Of a stretch of 64,000 nucleotides of DNA, positions 61,922 through 64,000 are shown piece by piece. The notes beneath the pieces were generated by a model. The model made no database searches. It was not told the origin of the DNA and saw only the letters and a program-made list of their open reading frames with translations. The position numbers and the translations under genes are program-made. How positions within the stretch are numbered: position 1 is the stretch's first letter; every line of letters starts with the position of its first letter. The DNA lies in NCBI GenBank assembly GCA_963805645.1, contig CAWDVA010000006.1:248001-312000 (forward strand), given 5' to 3'. This DNA is from CAVXEH01 sp963805645. Its GTDB lineage: Bacteria > Chloroflexota > Limnocylindria > QHBO01.

Positions 61922-62851
61922 TCAGCCGCCACCGCACTCGTCGATGCGCGGCGGCGGGAAGTACTCGGCGCTGACCAGGCGCTCGCCCTGGAAGGTGAGC
62001 GCCCACGCGCTGCCCTTCTTCGACCCGTTCCCCGGCAGGTCCATGGCGTCCTCGTCGGCGATGCGTCGCAGCAGGTCGGGAATGACGTCGCCCTGGCTGC
62101 ACAGGACGCTGGTTCCGTGCTCGCCGCCCACGGTGCGCAGGTGCCGGGCAGCCTCCGCCTCGTGACCCGGGTAGCCATCCTCCGAGAGGAGCGGCTCCTC
62201 CCGGATGGGGACCCGCAGCGCCTCGGCCAGCGGCTCGATCGTCTGGCGGCACCGGACGAAATCGGCGGTCTCGAGGGCGGTCGGATCGAAGTGGGCCAGC
62301 AGGCGGACCAGCTCGTCGGCCTGGAGGCGTCCACATTCGTCGAGGGGACGCAGGCGGTCGTCACCCGCCCAGTCGGACCGGCTGCCGGCGCTGGCGTGCC
62401 GGACCACCAGCACGACCCGGCTGGGGGCCGGTCCCCGCACGAACCGCTCGAGCAGCTCCCGGTCCGTCTCGCGCGATAGTCGCTCGTGCGCCTCGGCCAG
62501 GGAGACCCAGTCCAGCCGGTCCACCTCGCGGCCAGGAGTGAATGCGCCACCGATGGCCTCCATCGCCCACCAGCGCACGACCTTGGGTCGCAGGTAGCCC
62601 CCGGACTGCTTGAAGTAGCGGGTCTCACCCAGGGGCCGCCCAAGGCGGACGCGGAAGCCCGTCTCCTCGAGGACCTCGCGAATCGCGCCGTCGATCTCCG
62701 GCTCGCCGGCGGCCAGCTTTCCCTTGGGGAGGGTCCAGTCGTTGTAGCGCGGACGGTGGATGATGGCGACCTCGACCGCGACGCCGCCGTCCGACGGCGT
62801 CTCCCGCCACAGCACGCCGCCGGCCGCGCGGATCGTCTCCCCGTCGGCCAT
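61922..62851 (-). CDS. Nudix hydrolase fused to histidine phosphatase (MutT1-like)
   Basis: A 309-residue protein. An N-terminal Nudix domain (about 5-140) has a complete box GKLAAGEPEIDGAIREVLEETGF matching GX5EX7REUXEEXGU. The C-terminal histidine phosphatase domain starts with VVLVVRHASAGSRSDW near residue 152. Mycobacterial MutT1 has the same architecture and hydrolyses diadenosine polyphosphates or oxidised nucleotides. ATG 62851 overlaps the proposed CHAD gene stop (TGATG). Confidence 0.9.
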   Translation of the reverse strand: MADGETIRAAGGVLWRETPSDGGVAVEVAIIHRPRYNDWTLPKGKLAAGEPEIDGAIREVLEETGFRVRLGRPLGETRYFKQSGGYLRPKVVRWWAMEAIGGAFTPGREVDRLDWVSLAEAHERLSRETDRELLERFVRGPAPSRVVLVVRHASAGSRSDWAGDDRLRPLDECGRLQADELVRLLAHFDPTALETADFVRCRQTIEPLAEALRVPIREEPLLSEDGYPGHEAEAARHLRTVGGEHGTSVLCSQGDVIPDLLRRIADEDAMDLPGNGSKKGSAWALTFQGERLVSAEYFPPPRIDECGGG

Positions 62852-64000
62852 CAGTGCGCGAGGCGCGCGTGGCGGCGCGCGAGGCGCCGCCACAGGCCGG
62901 GGTACTCTGCCCGCGCCCGGTCGATGGCGGCTGGCGGCACGCTCCTCGAGGCGTCCGGCCGCGTGCGCGAATGCGACATCGGGGTGCGCGTCGAGCACGG
63001 CCCGAACCTCGTCGATGGTGACGGCATCGTCGTGCATCTCGCCAAGCCGATCCTGCAGGTCCGCGGCCCGCGATGCCAGTCGGGCGCAGGCGCGCTCACC
63101 CACTCCCAGCGCCGGGCCAATCGCCTCGGCGGCGTAGCGCAGACGCTTGACACGGATCCGAAGGGCATGGAAGCGCTCGACCGGATCGGCGGGCGCCAGA
63201 CTGGCGCCAAGGGGCTCGACGCGGCGCCAGGATCGTTCGAGCAGCGGGCGCAGCACCCGCCGCGCCGGCCGGGCAGCGGCGGGCGTCACGAGCGGGTCGC
63301 GGACCGCATCGAGCAGGCGGTCCAGGAACAGCCGATAGCGCTCGCTCCTCATCGCGTCATGAAGTGCGTCGGAGGCCACCGCGCGCCGCGCGTGAAGCGC
63401 CTCGAGAAGCGGCCCGAGGTCCGGCACCAGGTCCGGGGCCGTCGCCTCGAGCCGCTCGAGCTGCACGTCGAGGTCGCGCACCGCACCGAGGTGATCGGCG
63501 AGCCAGCGGAGCTCCTCTCCGATCCCCGCCGCCCAGGCGGCATCCATCAGCGTCCGGAAGGTGCGCAGGTCGCTGCGCAACCGCCTCGTCGCCACCCGCA
63601 TCTGGTGCAGGCCCTCGACGTCGCCCAGGCGGGTGGCCGGGTCATGCGCCACGAGGCGCGCCATGCCGGCGGCCAGCGCAGCCGCCACCGCGTCGCGCCC
63701 GGTCGCATCGGGGCCGAGGACCGGCACCACGACGTCGGGAGAGGCCGAGGCGCGAGGACCCAGGGCGCGGATGGCCTTGGGCAGCGGCTCGGCCAGGACG
63801 GCGCCGGCGCGACGCAGGCGCACGGCGATGGGTTGCAGGGCGGAGAGGTCCGGGCCGCGGCTCTCGATCTCAAGCTCCCGGAAGCGCGACACGACGCGCT
63901 CGCCGTCCAGGACCGACACCTCGTCGTCGAACAGCTCCGCCAGGGGCTGCTGGTTCGCGCCGCACAGGCGCCAGCGCCGGCGTCGGGTCTGCAGCGTCGC
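62851..64000 (-). CDS. CYTH-CHAD protein, 5' end outside window, frameshifted near 3' end
   Basis: The window covers the end of a CYTH domain (RRRRWRLCGANQQPLAELFDDEV, then FRELEIE) and a CHAD domain (about 63720-62940) with GLHQMRVATRRLRSDLRTF and ALRIRVKRLRYAAEAIG. CHAD helices bind polyphosphate. Near 62935 the frame changes. The natural end AIDRARAEYPGLWRRLARRHARLAH with stop at 62851 is in the neighbouring frame, whereas the unshifted frame runs on into the Nudix gene. One extra base explains it. The protein fits the phosphate/polyphosphate genes nearby. Confidence 0.8.

Noticed and set aside
61922..63919. A single CHAD-Nudix-phosphatase fusion protein of over 660 residues
   Set aside because: The natural CHAD ending lies in the neighbouring frame and its stop overlaps the Nudix ATG (TGATG), so the fusion frame is an artefact of an inserted base.

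Overview
The window is a GC-rich (not computed, visibly about 70%) bacterial chromosome segment, densely packed on both strands, with many stop/start overlaps of the ATGA or GTGA type. It has no rRNA, CRISPR array or insertion sequence. The gene mix includes a SUF-type Fe-S system with SufU, a PyrR-controlled pyrimidine operon, ATP-type PEP carboxykinase, a GerW/YtfJ-like protein, a CarH/LitR-type B12 regulator and several ECF sigma/anti-sigma pairs. Together with canonical sigma70-type promoters, this fits a Gram-positive-like or Chloroflexota lineage. My best guess is an uncultured Chloroflexota of the Limnocylindria type, but no marker gene here proves it.

Layout. 1-6.7 kb: lgt (cut by the window edge), two MFS transporters, a PlsC-type acyltransferase, an M20 dipeptidase and an HTH regulator. 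6.7-17.2 kb: a long minus-strand sulfur block, sufB-sufD-Rieske-iscR-sufC-sufS-sufU, then rhodanese/ThiF E1, sulfur carrier, cysteine synthase, JAMM peptidase and M24 peptidase. This couples Fe-S assembly to a CysO-like, protein-thiocarboxylate route to cysteine. 17.3-28.9 kb: a flavoprotein reductase, a DUF885-like protein, RsgA, a two-component system with a secreted partner, tRNA-Gly, envelope proteins and an ECF sigma/anti-sigma pair. 29-36.4 kb: pckA, an OsmC protein, a GNAT enzyme, two GalT/HIT-like proteins and a second sigma/anti-sigma pair. 36.4-41.9 kb: the pyr operon (pyrR, pyrB, pyrC, four small or unknown genes, pyrE) behind a PyrR-binding hairpin that covers the ribosome binding site of a 14-codon leader peptide.

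41.9-53.5 kb: NnrE, a membrane c-type cytochrome paired with a cbb3 subunit I homologue that has lost its metal-ligand histidines, initiator tRNA, GerW, an alpha/beta-hydrolase-cyclase fusion, a saccharopine dehydrogenase-like protein, a divergent ECF sigma/CarH-type photoreceptor pair, proline dehydrogenase and an acyl-CoA synthetase. 53.6-64 kb: a 7Fe ferredoxin, tRNA-Lys, a class III cyclase, a GH15 glucoamylase/trehalase and a phosphate/polyphosphate group (DUF47, Pit, CYTH-CHAD, Nudix-histidine phosphatase). That last part carries at least two clear and two possible single-base frameshifts, always in the +1 insertion sense.

The points I find most unusual are the histidine-free oxidase paralogue beside its cytochrome, the sulfur carrier that ends in Gly-Gly plus two extra residues beside a JAMM peptidase, the photoreceptor/sigma pair, and a strongly over-represented non-palindromic 9-mer (CGCCATCGG or its complement, roughly 35 copies by eye).
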